From assembly GCF_003056055.1 (NCBI RefSeq), contig NZ_PYFP01000002.1, forward strand, positions 434,001 through 498,000: DNA of 64,000 bases, given 5' to 3'. The notes beneath the pieces were generated by a model that was given only the letters and a program-made list of their open reading frames with translations, did not search any database and was not told the origin of the DNA. Origin of the DNA: Glaciimonas sp. PCH181 (lineage in GTDB: Bacteria; Pseudomonadota; Gammaproteobacteria; Burkholderiales; Burkholderiaceae_D). Made by a program: the position numbers and the translations under genes. Positions 10,936-20,267 of this stretch are shown here, one piece after another. The first letter of the stretch is position 1, and each line of letters starts with the position of its first letter.

Positions 10936-11631
10936 ATGAACGCAGACCCATCAGAACTCCAAAAATTTAGTGATCTCGCCCATCGATGGTGGGACCCGGA
11001 TGCTGAATTTCGTCCCTTGCATGAAATCAATCCGCTTAGACTCGAATGGATTAATGCACGCGCCCCGCTGGCAGGCAAAAAGGTTGTCGATATCGGCTGC
11101 GGTGGCGGTATTCTCGCCGAATCGATGGCGAAAAAAGGGGCCAACGTCACAGGCGTCGATTTATCGGACAAAGCCTTAAAAGTCGCCGATTTGCATGGTC
11201 TGGAATCCGGGGTCCAGGTACGCTACGAAAAAATTGCCGCAGAAGATCTGGCTGAGCGCGAAGCCGGTCAATTTGACGTCGTCACCTGCATGGAAATGCT
11301 GGAGCACGTGCCAGATCCGGCCTCCATCGTCCGCGCCTGCGCAACGCTGGTTAAACCGGGCGGCAAAGTCTTTTTCTCGACCCTTAACCGCAATCCAAAA
11401 GCTTATCTGTTCGCAGTTCTGGGCGCGGAATATCTATTGGGCATGTTACCCAAAGGGACGCACGACTATACCAAGTTCATTACCCCTGCCGAGCTATCGC
11501 AATTTGCACGCAACGCCGGATTGGTCGTAGATAGCCTCAAAGGGATGAGTTACAACCCAATTACACGCATCTATTCGCTCAATCAGGACGTTGACGTCAA
11601 CTATCTGATTGCCTGCACCCGACCAGCATAA
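10936..11631 (+). CDS. ubiG: ubiquinone biosynthesis O-methyltransferase
   Basis: The 231-residue SAM-dependent methyltransferase performs both O-methylations of ubiquinone synthesis. The glycine-rich SAM motif VDIGCGGG is at residues 51-58, the acidic post-I residue is in VTGVDLS, and the family stretch [25 protein letters not shown] is recognisable near the N-terminus. EMLEHVPDP (motif II) and the C-terminal [13 protein letters not shown] agree with UbiG. In beta-proteobacteria ubiG sits between ompA and gph, exactly as here. Length is normal. Confidence 0.97.
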   Translation: MNADPSELQKFSDLAHRWWDPDAEFRPLHEINPLRLEWINARAPLAGKKVVDIGCGGGILAESMAKKGANVTGVDLSDKALKVADLHGLESGVQVRYEKIAAEDLAEREAGQFDVVTCMEMLEHVPDPASIVRACATLVKPGGKVFFSTLNRNPKAYLFAVLGAEYLLGMLPKGTHDYTKFITPAELSQFARNAGLVVDSLKGMSYNPITRIYSLNQDVDVNYLIACTRPA

Positions 11632-11847
11632 AGTTGCGGCAACCCGCCGCATCGTTATGCTGACAACGTTTCTTCGATATGCTTCATTGTTGATGTGAAG
11701 AAGTAATGAGGGCGAACTTGCCGCTGTATCCGTGCATCAGCACCCAGCGCATCGGCGCCCTAAGCAAGGGCGCCCAAAACGTATTCAGCCCCTCACCTTC
11801 ACAATCACAATCAGCGTATTTTTTGCCACCTATTTCCCCTAAATATC

Positions 11848-12519
11848 ATGCCCCTGACTATCCCCCGCGCGATTCTCTTTGATCTTGATGGCACACTTGC
11901 CGACACCGCACCGGATCTGGCCGAAGCGATGAACCGCATTCAACGTGAACGTGGCCTTGTCGAGACCGCCTATGAGGGATTACGGCCATTCGCCTCTGCT
12001 GGCGCGCGCGGCCTGATCGGCGCGGCATTCGGCATTAAGCCGGGCGAAGATGGCTACGAAGCATTGCGTGTGATGTTTTTGGACAACTACGCCGAAGCGT
12101 TAGCAGAAAAAAGTAGCCTGTTCGATGGCATCCCCACACTCATTCAGGATTTGCTGCAACATGGGCTCGCATGGGGAATCGTTACTAATAAAGCGGCCCG
12201 TTTCACTGATCTGCTGATCCCGCAAATCGGACTGCAAGAAGCTGGCTGCGTCATTTCCGGCGATACGACCGCACACCCAAAACCGCATCCAGCCCCGCTG
12301 TTCGAGGCAGCGCGGCGTCTTAATCTGCAACCAAACGAATGCTGGTATGTCGGTGACGATCTGCGTGATATTCAGGCCGGGCGCGCCGCTGGCATGCCGA
12401 CTGTGGCCGCAGCGTGGGGCTATTGCGGTCATGCTGCACCGATCTCGTGGGAAGCAGACGCGCTCGCCAACTCTCCTGCCGAGCTAGCCGATCTAATACG
12501 CCATTCAATCGCACAATAA
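11848..12519 (+). CDS. gph: phosphoglycolate phosphatase (HAD superfamily)
   Basis: The 223-residue HAD hydrolase removes phosphate from 2-phosphoglycolate formed in DNA repair. Motif I is FDLDGTLADT with the nucleophile Asp12 and acid/base Asp14. Motif II is VTNKAAR, and motif III/IV is represented by KPHPAPLFEA and the acidic pair in YVGDDLRDIQAGRAAG. The alpha-helical cap lies between motifs I and II. The gene follows ubiG, which is its usual neighbour in Burkholderiales. Substrate assignment is by family and context; other HAD phosphatases share these motifs. Confidence 0.92.
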   Translation: MPLTIPRAILFDLDGTLADTAPDLAEAMNRIQRERGLVETAYEGLRPFASAGARGLIGAAFGIKPGEDGYEALRVMFLDNYAEALAEKSSLFDGIPTLIQDLLQHGLAWGIVTNKAARFTDLLIPQIGLQEAGCVISGDTTAHPKPHPAPLFEAARRLNLQPNECWYVGDDLRDIQAGRAAGMPTVAAAWGYCGHAAPISWEADALANSPAELADLIRHSIAQ

Positions 12520-12712
12520 CGCCACACGGCCCTGGTGCCAACAATAAACCGGCACTAGCCAGCACCAGTGCGGTGCTGGCAAAAATGCCCATCCACAGAT
12601 AGCACCAATCTTACTCAATATGCTTTGATAGCCAAGGATATCGCCTTCACGCTAGCCAACATTGACTGTCTCGCAGTATATTGTTGTTTGTTGCTCAGCA
12701 AGGAATATCACT

Positions 12713-15700
12713 ATGCCAACTTCTGCCCGCCCACGCTGGTTAATCCGTACTGTGCGCTGGACTGGATTCACAGTCGCCGGGCTTGCCGTATTAGCCTTCG
12801 TCACCTGGCTTGGTGTCCCGCCACTGGCAAAACATGTTGCAGAGCAACAGATCGAGCAGCAACTTGGTCGCAAAGCCACGATCGGCAAGATCAGCTTTAA
12901 TCCGCTTACCCTCACCCTGACGGTCGCCGATTTCACGCTTTATGAAACGGACAAAACCACTCCCGCCCTTTCAGCGAAACAACTGTTGGTCAATGCTTCC
13001 GCCACATCGATTTTTCGATTAGCGCCGGTATTACAGCAAGTGACATTGTCGGCACCCAGCGTCCACATTATTCGCACCAGCGCCGAAGGCATTGGTCGCT
13101 ACAATTTCTCTGACATCATTGACCGCATTCTGGCGAAACCCAAGAGTGAAGGAGAAACGCGTTTTTCAATTTCGAATATCCAATTAGAAAATGGCACCAT
13201 CACCTTTGACGATAAAGTGACCAACAAGCATGTCAATATCGTCGCGCTAAACGTCGGCTTACCGTACATCTCCAACTTCCAAAGCGCAGTAGATATCTTT
13301 GTTCAGCCGAGTCTGTCTATGAAGGTAAACGGTGCGCCGCTTTCTCTTAAAGGACGTACCAAACCGTTTACCAGCACACTCGATACAGCGTTGGCGATTG
13401 ATATCGATCAACTTGATGTAGCCAGTTATGTCGGCTTCTCGCCCGTCCCTTTACCTCTGGCGATCCAGAGCAGCAAGCTATCAACCAATCTTGACCTGAC
13501 CTTCGTACGCAATAAAAACAAGCCCGAAATTAATCTGTCCGGTGACGTTAAACTCAATGACATCGCGCTAGCCGACATGCATGCAGCACCATTATTCAAA
13601 GCGCAATCGATCGAGGCGCACATCAATAAACTGGATCTACTCAACGCCAGCGTTGCGATGGGGAAAATAAACGTGCAATCGCCGGAAGTATGGGCGGCAT
13701 TGCAAGCGGATGGCAGCCTGAATTGGAGCGCCCTCGGCGCAGCGAAAGCGCCGACCGATAGCGCCTCTGATGCCAACAAACCCGTCGTAAAAGCCAGCGC
13801 CACAGCGCCGCAATTTACGCTGAATCAATTCAACATTCACGATGGGATAATCAATTGGTCTGATGCCGCCAATGCGTCGCCCGCCTTCAACACCCAGCTA
13901 AAAAATCTGACGCTGGATGTCAGCCACCTGTCACTTGCAGCGAATGCTAAACCGGCCAATGTGCTGTTATCGACAGGCACAGACGGCACACAAGAAATCA
14001 AATTTGCCGGTCAGGTTACGCCAGCAACTGCCACCGTCAACGGCCAGGCCAGTATTGCCGAGCTTGCATTAGCGCCCTTTCAGCCCTACCTCAACAAAAC
14101 ATTATCGGCAGATCTATCAGGTCAGCTTTCGCTCAAAACGTTGGTAACGATCAATGGCGGTACGGTAGCGTTAAACCAATTTGAAGCAGAAGTCAGCGAC
14201 GCAAAGCTCGCCGCCAAATCGCGTGCTAACGGTAGCGTATTGATTAAAAAAATCAAACTCGAAGACGCTAGCGTCAACACACAAAATGCCACCTTCAACG
14301 CCACCGCATTTAACATCGTCGGCATGCAAGCCGATGTGCGTCGCGATGCCAAAGGCAATATTAATCTTGCGCAATTTATCAACACCGCTGCTCCGACCCG
14401 CAAAGCCGCAAAAGCACCGGCAACCAAGGCAAGCGGCCCGGAATGGGTCGCCAATCTCGCCAAAATCACCATCACCGACAGTGCCATTACGTATAACGAT
14501 AATGCTGTTGTGCCAGCAGTAAAGTTGCGGGCAGATGGCATTAATTTAACGTTGGATAACATCTCCAGCAAGCGCGACAAAACCGTCAAAATTGGACTAG
14601 TCACCAAACTTAACAAAAGTGGGAAATTGACGATTAATGGCAGCGCTGCGCCGCAGTTCAAGTCGCTTGATCTGGCTATCGATGGTCAGGGGCTGCCTAT
14701 TGCCGCGCTGCAACCATATTTCACTCAGCTATTAAACGTGACGCTGACAACGGGTCAGGCAAATGCAAAAGGTAAACTCCAGCTAACGCCGCCAGAGGGA
14801 AAAAAAGACCTGATCGCACGCTATAACGGCATGCTGCGCTTAACGAATTTTCGCGTAGTTGATAAAGAAAATGGCGCAGACTTTTTAAAATGGAAATCGC
14901 TTGATGTCAGCGGGATTAACGCCAGCATTGATGGTCCACGCCAAAATGTTACGCTCGGCAAAATCGCGCTGGATGATTTTTATGCACGTGCCATTCTGTC
15001 GCCAGAAGGCAGGTTGAATTTGCAAGATATTGCCGTCTCTAAAGCGGGCAATAAATCCGTCGTCACCGAGCCAGCGACAACCTCCGGCCCAAAAAAGAGC
15101 GAAGCCAGCCCTGCCAATCCCGCTGCGGCAAATGAAGCCACGCCAAATAAAGAAACCACCGCCGTCGCGGACGCCGGCGACGGCAAGGTAGCCAAAGAAA
15201 ATAGCGCGGCAATACCGCTAACAGCGCCCGATCCAAAAGCCAACGCACCGGTCATCAGGATTGGTCAGGTGCTGCTCAAAAATGGCAACATTAATTTCAC
15301 CGATAATTTCATCAAACCCAATTACACCGCCAACATGACGGGCATGAACGGCAGCATCGGCGCAGTAGCATCCGACAAACCGGCCCCTGCCCCTATCGAT
15401 ATCAACGGTAAAATCGATGACGATGCACCGGTCGCTATTTCGGGATCGCTCAATCCGTTATTCAAACCCATGTTTCTGGATATCAAAGCCAGCGCGAACG
15501 GCGTCGAGCTGCCGCGCTTGACGCCCTACGCAGCCAAGTATGCGGGCTATGCAATCGTCAAAGGCAAGCTATCGATGGATGTTAATTACAAAGTCGAAGA
15601 ACAAGAACTGACCGCACAAAATCATGTCCGCATCGACCAGCTAACATTTGGCGACAAAATCGATAGTCCCAGTGCCACCAAACTGCCAGTCCGCTTAGCT

Positions 15701-16483
15701 GTCGCCTTGCTAAAAGATCGCAATGGTCAGATCGATATCAATCTGCCGATTTCTGGCTCGCTATCCGATCCCAAGTTCTCAGTTGGCGGCATTATTCTGC
15801 GGGTTTTTGTTAATCTCATCGTCAAAGCAGTGACATCGCCATTCGCCCTGCTTAGTTCTGCATTCGGCGGCGGCGATGAACTCGGCTATGCCGAATTCAA
15901 ACCCGGCTCCGCCGTCCTGACGACTGATACCAAAGCCAAACTCGACACCCTCACCAAGGCGCTGCTAGACCGTCCTGCGTTGAAGCTCGACATCATTGGC
16001 CGAGTCGATCCCGTAGCTGATACCGCAGGCGTACGTCAGGAAATCCTGAACCGCAAATTGGCTGCGCTAAAACAAAAGAGCAGCGGCACCAAAGCGAAAC
16101 CCGACGCAGCAGCAGAAGACGATGCTGATGTCGACACGTCGTCGCCATCAGCAACGAAAGAAGTTGCGCTGACTGATGCCGACAAAACGCAATTGATGGA
16201 AAAGGTTTATAAAAGCGAAAAATTCGACAAGCCACGCAATGCAATCGGCTTCGCCAAATCCTTGCCCGCCCCAGAAATGGAGCATTTGATTCTAACCAAT
16301 ACCAAGGTAACCCCAGATGATTTGCGGTCATTAGCAGACCAGCGCGCGCAAGCAGTACGAAGTTATCTGGAAACGAAGAGCAAGATTCCATTGGAGCGGA
16401 TCTTCCTGATCGCACCAAAGCTCAGCGCGGATGGGATTAAAGACAAAGGTGCACCGACTCGGGTAGATTTTGCCCTGAGATAA
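12713..16483 (+). CDS. AsmA-like DUF748 envelope protein
   Basis: The 1256-residue protein has an N-terminal transmembrane anchor (about residues 14-40) and a very long beta-rich body of AsmA/DUF748 type, with repeated GKINVQSPE- and FTLNQFNIHDG-like strands. A low-complexity Ala/Pro/Lys linker lies near two thirds of its length. The C-terminal part (GYAEFKPGSAVLTTDTKAKL) resembles an OmpA-type domain, as is usual for DUF748. AsmA-like proteins span the periplasm and are thought to move phospholipid between membranes. I chose the ATG at 12713 because AAGGAA lies 9 bases upstream; a TTG 51 bases earlier is open but has no ribosome site. Confidence 0.9.
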   Translation: MPTSARPRWLIRTVRWTGFTVAGLAVLAFVTWLGVPPLAKHVAEQQIEQQLGRKATIGKISFNPLTLTLTVADFTLYETDKTTPALSAKQLLVNASATSIFRLAPVLQQVTLSAPSVHIIRTSAEGIGRYNFSDIIDRILAKPKSEGETRFSISNIQLENGTITFDDKVTNKHVNIVALNVGLPYISNFQSAVDIFVQPSLSMKVNGAPLSLKGRTKPFTSTLDTALAIDIDQLDVASYVGFSPVPLPLAIQSSKLSTNLDLTFVRNKNKPEINLSGDVKLNDIALADMHAAPLFKAQSIEAHINKLDLLNASVAMGKINVQSPEVWAALQADGSLNWSALGAAKAPTDSASDANKPVVKASATAPQFTLNQFNIHDGIINWSDAANASPAFNTQLKNLTLDVSHLSLAANAKPANVLLSTGTDGTQEIKFAGQVTPATATVNGQASIAELALAPFQPYLNKTLSADLSGQLSLKTLVTINGGTVALNQFEAEVSDAKLAAKSRANGSVLIKKIKLEDASVNTQNATFNATAFNIVGMQADVRRDAKGNINLAQFINTAAPTRKAAKAPATKASGPEWVANLAKITITDSAITYNDNAVVPAVKLRADGINLTLDNISSKRDKTVKIGLVTKLNKSGKLTINGSAAPQFKSLDLAIDGQGLPIAALQPYFTQLLNVTLTTGQANAKGKLQLTPPEGKKDLIARYNGMLRLTNFRVVDKENGADFLKWKSLDVSGINASIDGPRQNVTLGKIALDDFYARAILSPEGRLNLQDIAVSKAGNKSVVTEPATTSGPKKSEASPANPAAANEATPNKETTAVADAGDGKVAKENSAAIPLTAPDPKANAPVIRIGQVLLKNGNINFTDNFIKPNYTANMTGMNGSIGAVASDKPAPAPIDINGKIDDDAPVAISGSLNPLFKPMFLDIKASANGVELPRLTPYAAKYAGYAIVKGKLSMDVNYKVEEQELTAQNHVRIDQLTFGDKIDSPSATKLPVRLAVALLKDRNGQIDINLPISGSLSDPKFSVGGIILRVFVNLIVKAVTSPFALLSSAFGGGDELGYAEFKPGSAVLTTDTKAKLDTLTKALLDRPALKLDIIGRVDPVADTAGVRQEILNRKLAALKQKSSGTKAKPDAAAEDDADVDTSSPSATKEVALTDADKTQLMEKVYKSEKFDKPRNAIGFAKSLPAPEMEHLILTNTKVTPDDLRSLADQRAQAVRSYLETKSKIPLERIFLIAPKLSADGIKDKGAPTRVDFALR

Positions 16484-16554
16484 CGCAAAAACGCTATCTC
16501 GTCCCAGCATAGCCAAGACGAGATAGCGTTATCGTAAAGTACGCAAAACTGGAT

Positions 16555-17025
16555 TTAGCGGGCGGTCGCCTCAATCACGACGCCTTTTCCCGGCAACAAT
16601 TGGGCACGCACATTTTTAATGTCGCCAGCCTTGATGTTGAACACTAATTGGCTGCGCTCACCCGGCGCGATGGCGCACGATGTGCGTCCATCCGAATTCT
16701 CCACCGTGACGACCTGATCGCCCGCAGGCAAAATAAATGTCGCCTTCTGATCGGCATCAAATTGGTTGACCAATTGCTTGTTCAGGTACACGCCGATCAT
16801 ACATCCAGCAGTAGGATGGCTAGGGTCACGCAAAATGACTAACGTCCCAAAACCAACTGGATCCTCCTTGACGACGGGTGCTTTGCTGCTTGGTTTTTGG
16901 TCAGCAATTTCGGCGACCTTGACCGGGTCGCGCTGAACTTTAGCGACCTTTTCGGACGGCCCTGATGTAGATGATCCGCATCCTGACAATGCAAGAGCGA
17001 TGAGTGCAGAAAAAATATAGCGCAT
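16555..17025 (-). CDS. small lipoprotein of unknown function
   Basis: The 156-residue product begins with a short lipoprotein signal, MRYIFSALIALALSGCG, with the lipobox cysteine at residue 16. A Lys/Pro-rich linker follows, then a beta-rich domain containing GCMIGVYLNKQLVNQF, which weakly recalls the DUF2846 fold. It should be attached to a membrane on the periplasmic side; no function is assigned. The ATG at 17025 is preferred over a TTG at 17037 because it puts the positive n-region at the start of the signal. The prophage carries a loosely similar lipoprotein at 57544. Confidence 0.8.
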   Translation of the reverse strand: MRYIFSALIALALSGCGSSTSGPSEKVAKVQRDPVKVAEIADQKPSSKAPVVKEDPVGFGTLVILRDPSHPTAGCMIGVYLNKQLVNQFDADQKATFILPAGDQVVTVENSDGRTSCAIAPGERSQLVFNIKAGDIKNVRAQLLPGKGVVIEATAR

Positions 17026-17340
17026 TATTATTGGCAATGATTGTTAACTAAGCGAAGTATAACCTTCGTCACTTACGTAGAAGACAGCGTATCGAACGAT
17101 GCCTCTGACCTAGGACAAAGAATAGCGTACTGCTCCCCAAAATGGGTATATTCGATGCAGTCAAACAGATATTTCGACTAGCCAACCCCGCAATCTTCTT
17201 TTGCGAGAGGCATCATTTCAATCTATCAAAACAACTTACCCTTTTAGTTAAAAGCGTTATTTTGCACGACAAACTTCCTCATCACAGAGGCATGCAAAAC
17301 GCGTTGACGCAGTCGTCTACAAGGACAGCCCGAATTGCGC

Positions 17341-17346
17341 TACAAT
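17341..17346 (+). promoter_or_regulatory. possible -10 box of ssrA
   Basis: TACAAT lies 12 bases before the mature tmRNA 5' end, allowing for a short leader removed by RNase P. No convincing -35 hexamer stands 16-18 bases upstream. Confidence 0.35.
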
Positions 17347-17358
17347 ACTCTTCTGTTT

Positions 17359-17733
17359 GGGGGCGACCTGGTTTCGACGTGGGTTACAAAGCAGAGCAGG
17401 GCATACCGAGGGCTGGTCACCTCGTAAATACAACCAGAAAATATATAACTGCAAACGATAACTCGTACGCACAAGACAATTTCGCACTAGCTGCGTAATT
17501 GACTTGCTCTACACCATCTCGTCCCTGGGGTGGGCTGGTAAAACAGCAGTGGAGTCATTTACAGGGAATCGCTTTTGATCGGGTTACTTGATTAAAAGTT
17601 AAATTTAGGTAACTCGCCTGAACGAAGTGTGTGTGTCCACGTCGGCTGGGCTAAATTAAATGACAACACTAAGTATGTAGAACTGTCTGTAGAGGATTTG
17701 CGGACGCGGGTTCGATTCCCGCCGCCTCCACCA
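17359..17733 (+). ncRNA. ssrA: tmRNA (transfer-messenger RNA)
   Basis: The 375-base RNA rescues stalled ribosomes and tags their products for proteolysis. The ends form the tRNA-like domain: GGGGGCG at 17359-17365 pairs with CGCCTCC before ACCA at 17730-17733, and a T arm GCGGGTTCGATTCCCGC lies just upstream. The tag frame starts at GCA 17451 and ends with TAA at 17498, giving ANDNSYAQDNFALAA, close to the classic AND...ALAA tag. The gene is complete although a prophage begins immediately after it, so the phage attachment site restores the 3' end. A TACAAT hexamer at 17341-17346 may be its -10 box. Confidence 0.97.
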
Positions 17734-17929
17734 TTCCAAACCTCTCCAAGCCACGTAAACACCGGGCTTGGCGATAATTGAGTTGGCTTAGAAAGGGTTG
17801 AAATGGACTGTGTTTTCGCCCAAATTTCGCCCACGTACAACTGGATAGATAGCCAGTTGTATTGATGCCAAGGATTGCACCCCCCCCACTTCCCCAAGTG
17901 TCCGAGGGATTGGCCTGAGCGTCTGTAGC

Positions 17930-18009
17930 TGAATAGATACTCCTGAACCCAACAACGAGTAGAGTTGCCTAAATATCGCTCAATATGAATAGATATTGAA
18001 TAGATACTC
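17930..18009. repeat. direct repeats TGAATAGATACTC near the left attachment site
   Basis: TGAATAGATACTC occurs at 17930-17942 and again at 17997-18009, with a degenerate copy TGAATAGATAT at 17986-17996 abutting the second. Short repeats at this distance from a core site are what integrase arm-type binding sites look like; that role is inference. Confidence 0.5.
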
Positions 18010-18028
18010 GAGGGGGTGATTAACGTTA

Positions 18029-18436
18029 TCACGCGCCTCCGAGTGATTGCTCTGGCGGCTCAATCGGCGCTACCGGATCCCAATGTGACGCGCCGCCGAT
18101 CCTCACCCCAATATACATAAGCCAGCGCCGCCATACCGGAACGCCAGTTACTGCCGACGCCTCTTTCAGGACCGCATCAGCCACACTACGTGTCACTGGG
18201 TGTGTGGAGTACAGAAAATCATGCAGCGCCGCTGCCTCATTTGAGGTCGCACCAGCTAGCAAGAATACGACTGGCAAGCGCGGCACGCTGGCCAAGTCCG
18301 TTTTGAAGCCCCTCGGAACGATGAAGGTTTGCTTCGCAACATCGGACTGATAGAACAATGGCGCAGTCAGTATCCATAGTCCATCGTCCATGTCGGTCGC
18401 GTTCTCCATTTGCAACTTGGACAGAAACGCGCTCAT
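18029..18436 (-). CDS. DUF1353 phage protein
   Basis: The 135-residue protein carries the DUF1353 signature: FIVPRGFKTDLASVPR near residue 37, then AALHDFLYSTHPVTR. DUF1353 proteins are common in tailed-phage lysis or tail regions and have no firmly established biochemical role. It is the last gene of the late operon before ssrA. Its ATG overlaps the stop of the preceding lipoprotein gene by the ATGA pattern, so it is coupled to the lysis cluster. Confidence 0.75.
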   Translation of the reverse strand: MSAFLSKLQMENATDMDDGLWILTAPLFYQSDVAKQTFIVPRGFKTDLASVPRLPVVFLLAGATSNEAAALHDFLYSTHPVTRSVADAVLKEASAVTGVPVWRRWLMYIGVRIGGASHWDPVAPIEPPEQSLGGA

Positions 18437-18867
18437 TTTGTGACAGTCACCACGGCTGTGGTCGGCATTGCCTGTATTTGCGCAATCAAGATGGGTAACA
18501 GTATTTGCGCAGCGGTGATCGTGGCAACGGCGGTATCTTGCTGCGGTCCCGGCACCGCTTTCACGATTTCCAAAATGATAGGCAGCGCCGACGTCGCAAG
18601 CGTTTGGAGATTAGCTGGATTGATAGTTGCGCCAGCACTGCAAACGTCAGTAATGTCTTTCTGAGCAATTGGAATTTTTGCCTGAAGCGATGGATCAATC
18701 GCCAGCCCCGGAGTTTGTACACCCACTAAGATCGCGGGAATAACTTGGCATACCTGCATATTCACCTGGGCGACGATCTGCGCAGGCGTAAGTGGCTGAA
18801 CCGGTAGTGCGCAACCGGAAATAAGCAGGACCACGACAGCAAGAGTAGCGATAACGAAACGTTTCAT
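18433..18867 (-). CDS. phage lipoprotein, lysis cluster
   Basis: The 144-residue protein starts MKRFVIATLAVVVLLISGCA, a lipoprotein signal with lipobox ISGC. Two further cysteines follow in QVCQVIP and DVCSAGA, and the C-terminal half is hydrophobic (LPIILEIVKAV, ILLPILIAQI). The ATG at 18867 has AGGAA 8 bases upstream, and a terminator hairpin lies just before that; an open frame extends further upstream but has no supporting signal. Its place beside the holin and endolysin genes makes an outer-membrane spanin-type role possible, but the length and hydrophobic C-terminus are not typical, so function is left open. Confidence 0.72.
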   Translation of the reverse strand: MKRFVIATLAVVVLLISGCALPVQPLTPAQIVAQVNMQVCQVIPAILVGVQTPGLAIDPSLQAKIPIAQKDITDVCSAGATINPANLQTLATSALPIILEIVKAVPGPQQDTAVATITAAQILLPILIAQIQAMPTTAVVTVTK

Positions 18868-18890
18868 AGTGATTCCTAAGTGGTGAGACG

Positions 18891-18912
18891 AAAAAAAACC
18901 GCCATATGGCGG
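18891..18912 (-). terminator. intercistronic terminator-like hairpin
   Basis: On the minus strand the perfect palindrome CCGCCATATGGCGG (18899-18912) is followed by eight T residues. It lies between the membrane-protein gene at 18942 and the lipoprotein gene starting at 18867. Confidence 0.85.
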
Positions 18913-18941
18913 CTGCAAAGACCGGTGATACCCGATGAGAA

Positions 18942-19199
18942 TTATGGTTCTTTTGAAACGTCCTGAACGACTGCAGCTGGCTTCAAGCGCTGACACGTCG
19001 CAATCGCGCCAATCAGGGCCGCGAAGCCAATCGCATATTCAGGTAGCCCGAAGTGCGGCACCCATGACATGGTCCATGCGAACTGGCTGAGCAAGTAAAG
19101 CGTCATGCCCACAACGAAGCCAATCACCGAGGCAACCGACGTCAGGTCGGAATCTTTACCAAACTCGTCGGACGTGATGTCGCGAAAAAATTTAAACAT
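18942..19199 (-). CDS. small membrane protein, holin candidate
   Basis: The 85-residue product has two predicted membrane helices, at about residues 22-40 (VASVIGFVVGMTLYLLS) and 52-68 (EYAIGFAALIGAIATC). Its N-terminus is charged and its tail is short and soluble. Size, two-helix topology and location next to the muramidase gene suit a class II holin, which would form the membrane holes that release the endolysin. I cannot name a holin family from sequence. GAGGT stands 8 bases before the ATG, and the gene overlaps the upstream HNH-like gene by 8 bases. Confidence 0.7.
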   Translation of the reverse strand: MFKFFRDITSDEFGKDSDLTSVASVIGFVVGMTLYLLSQFAWTMSWVPHFGLPEYAIGFAALIGAIATCQRLKPAAVVQDVSKEP

Positions 19200-19761
19200 T
19201 GCATACCTCGATTGGCTTATGAAGTGCGCGAAGTTCGTCTGGGGAATAGATAAATCCTTTGATCAAAAACGCCTGCACATTCCATTCCGGGTCAGTAATC
19301 TCGTGGCGCCCGTGAAACTTCCCTCGATGATGTGTTTCGCACAGAGGAAGTTGGTTGTAGATTGAATCAACGAATGAAAGCGAATTTTTAATGTCGAGCG
19401 CGGACCACTCAAAACCCTGAGTCAAACGAATCAAGTCCCAAATAGGATGGCGCTTTGGAATCGGCACGATGCATTCCAGCTTGTGCGACCACATAACGTC
19501 AGTTTTGTTGGTGGCCACATCCTTGATCCACTGCCAGTTGATGGCTTCCTTGAACGAGTATTCAAAGAAGCGATGATGGGACTCAACTTTTTCAGTATCG
19601 CCGCACGTCGAGCAAGCATACCCGCCCTCCAGCTTCATCTGCCGTTTTGCCGCAAGAAAATAAGTTGACTCGGTGCGCTGCAAACTATGATCTGGATAGA
19701 ATACTGATTCAGTCAAAGTATCGTTTTTTAAATGTTCACCTGTTACGTGTTCTGCGGTCAT
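19192..19761 (-). CDS. HNH-like zinc-binding protein in the lysis cluster
   Basis: The 189-residue protein contains CSTCG near residue 46, then VESHHRFFEYSF, and CETHHRGKFHGRHE near residue 148. The spacing of Cys and His residues is that of an HNH/zinc-finger nuclease fold. The long middle segment between the metal-binding halves is not typical of short HNH domains. It sits between endolysin and holin candidate, a place where free-standing endonuclease genes often insert. A nicking or homing role is inference; it may be a structural zinc protein. Confidence 0.55.
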   Translation of the reverse strand: MTAEHVTGEHLKNDTLTESVFYPDHSLQRTESTYFLAAKRQMKLEGGYACSTCGDTEKVESHHRFFEYSFKEAINWQWIKDVATNKTDVMWSHKLECIVPIPKRHPIWDLIRLTQGFEWSALDIKNSLSFVDSIYNQLPLCETHHRGKFHGRHEITDPEWNVQAFLIKGFIYSPDELRALHKPIEVCNV

Positions 19762-19787
19762 GTTAAATACCTATAAAAATATGACAA

Positions 19788-20267
19788 TCAGGCATCCACC
19801 GCGCCATAACGCAGGTTGCCAGCGATCCGCCCCGCCCAGCCAGAACTGAAAGATGCCCAACCCGTCAGCTTACGCATGAAATCCAGGCGCTCAGCATTGA
19901 GTCGCATGATCTGGTCGGTCTCGGTCATTGATTTTGCAGCCGCTACGGTAATCGGCCCCCAATGTCCATCATCGGCAACGTTAAGAGCGCGTTGAAGATA
20001 GCGAATCGCCGTCTCTATGCCGCTATTCACAGCGAAGTCTAGGCACTGATATGCCACTCCGCCGAACAACTCGTCAGCGTGCACGCGACTCCAGAAGTCG
20101 CGTCGGTAAATGTCAATCGCTTGTGTCCTGGTCAAATTTTTGATGTCAACGTTCGGATAGCTGCGTTTGCTAATACCCCATTTCGTTTCACGACCCGGAT
20201 CCGCAGGATTATTCACATAGCCATCCTCATGGCTAAGCACGCGCTCGATCGCCTGATCAAAATTCAT
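19788..20267 (-). CDS. endolysin, glycoside hydrolase family 108 type
   Basis: The 159-residue protein matches GH108 N-acetylmuramidases. The N-terminal HEDGYVNNPADPGRETKWGIS contains the catalytic glutamate (E14), where the family normally has HEGGYVNDPxDPGGxTxxGI. A peptidoglycan-binding segment follows (LDFAVNSG, RALNVADDGHWGPIT). It would cut the glycan strands of peptidoglycan at lysis. There is no signal peptide, so export through a holin is expected, and two holin-like genes flank it. Its start overlaps the preceding gene by four bases (ATGA). Confidence 0.9.
   Translation of the reverse strand: MNFDQAIERVLSHEDGYVNNPADPGRETKWGISKRSYPNVDIKNLTRTQAIDIYRRDFWSRVHADELFGGVAYQCLDFAVNSGIETAIRYLQRALNVADDGHWGPITVAAAKSMTETDQIMRLNAERLDFMRKLTGWASFSSGWAGRIAGNLRYGAVDA

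Noticed and set aside
17304..17309. TTGACG as a -35 box for ssrA
   Set aside because: It is 31 bases from the TACAAT hexamer, too far for a sigma70 promoter.
17746..17771. Hairpin CCAAGCC/GGCTTGG just after ssrA
   Set aside because: The stem is good but the loop is 12 bases and no T run follows, so I do not call it a terminator.
17592..18032. 146-codon minus-strand frame antisense to the tmRNA 3' half and the attachment region
   Set aside because: It is the translation of the tmRNA complement (GGNRTRVRK pattern typical of tRNA-like 3' ends), with no ribosome site or protein-like composition.
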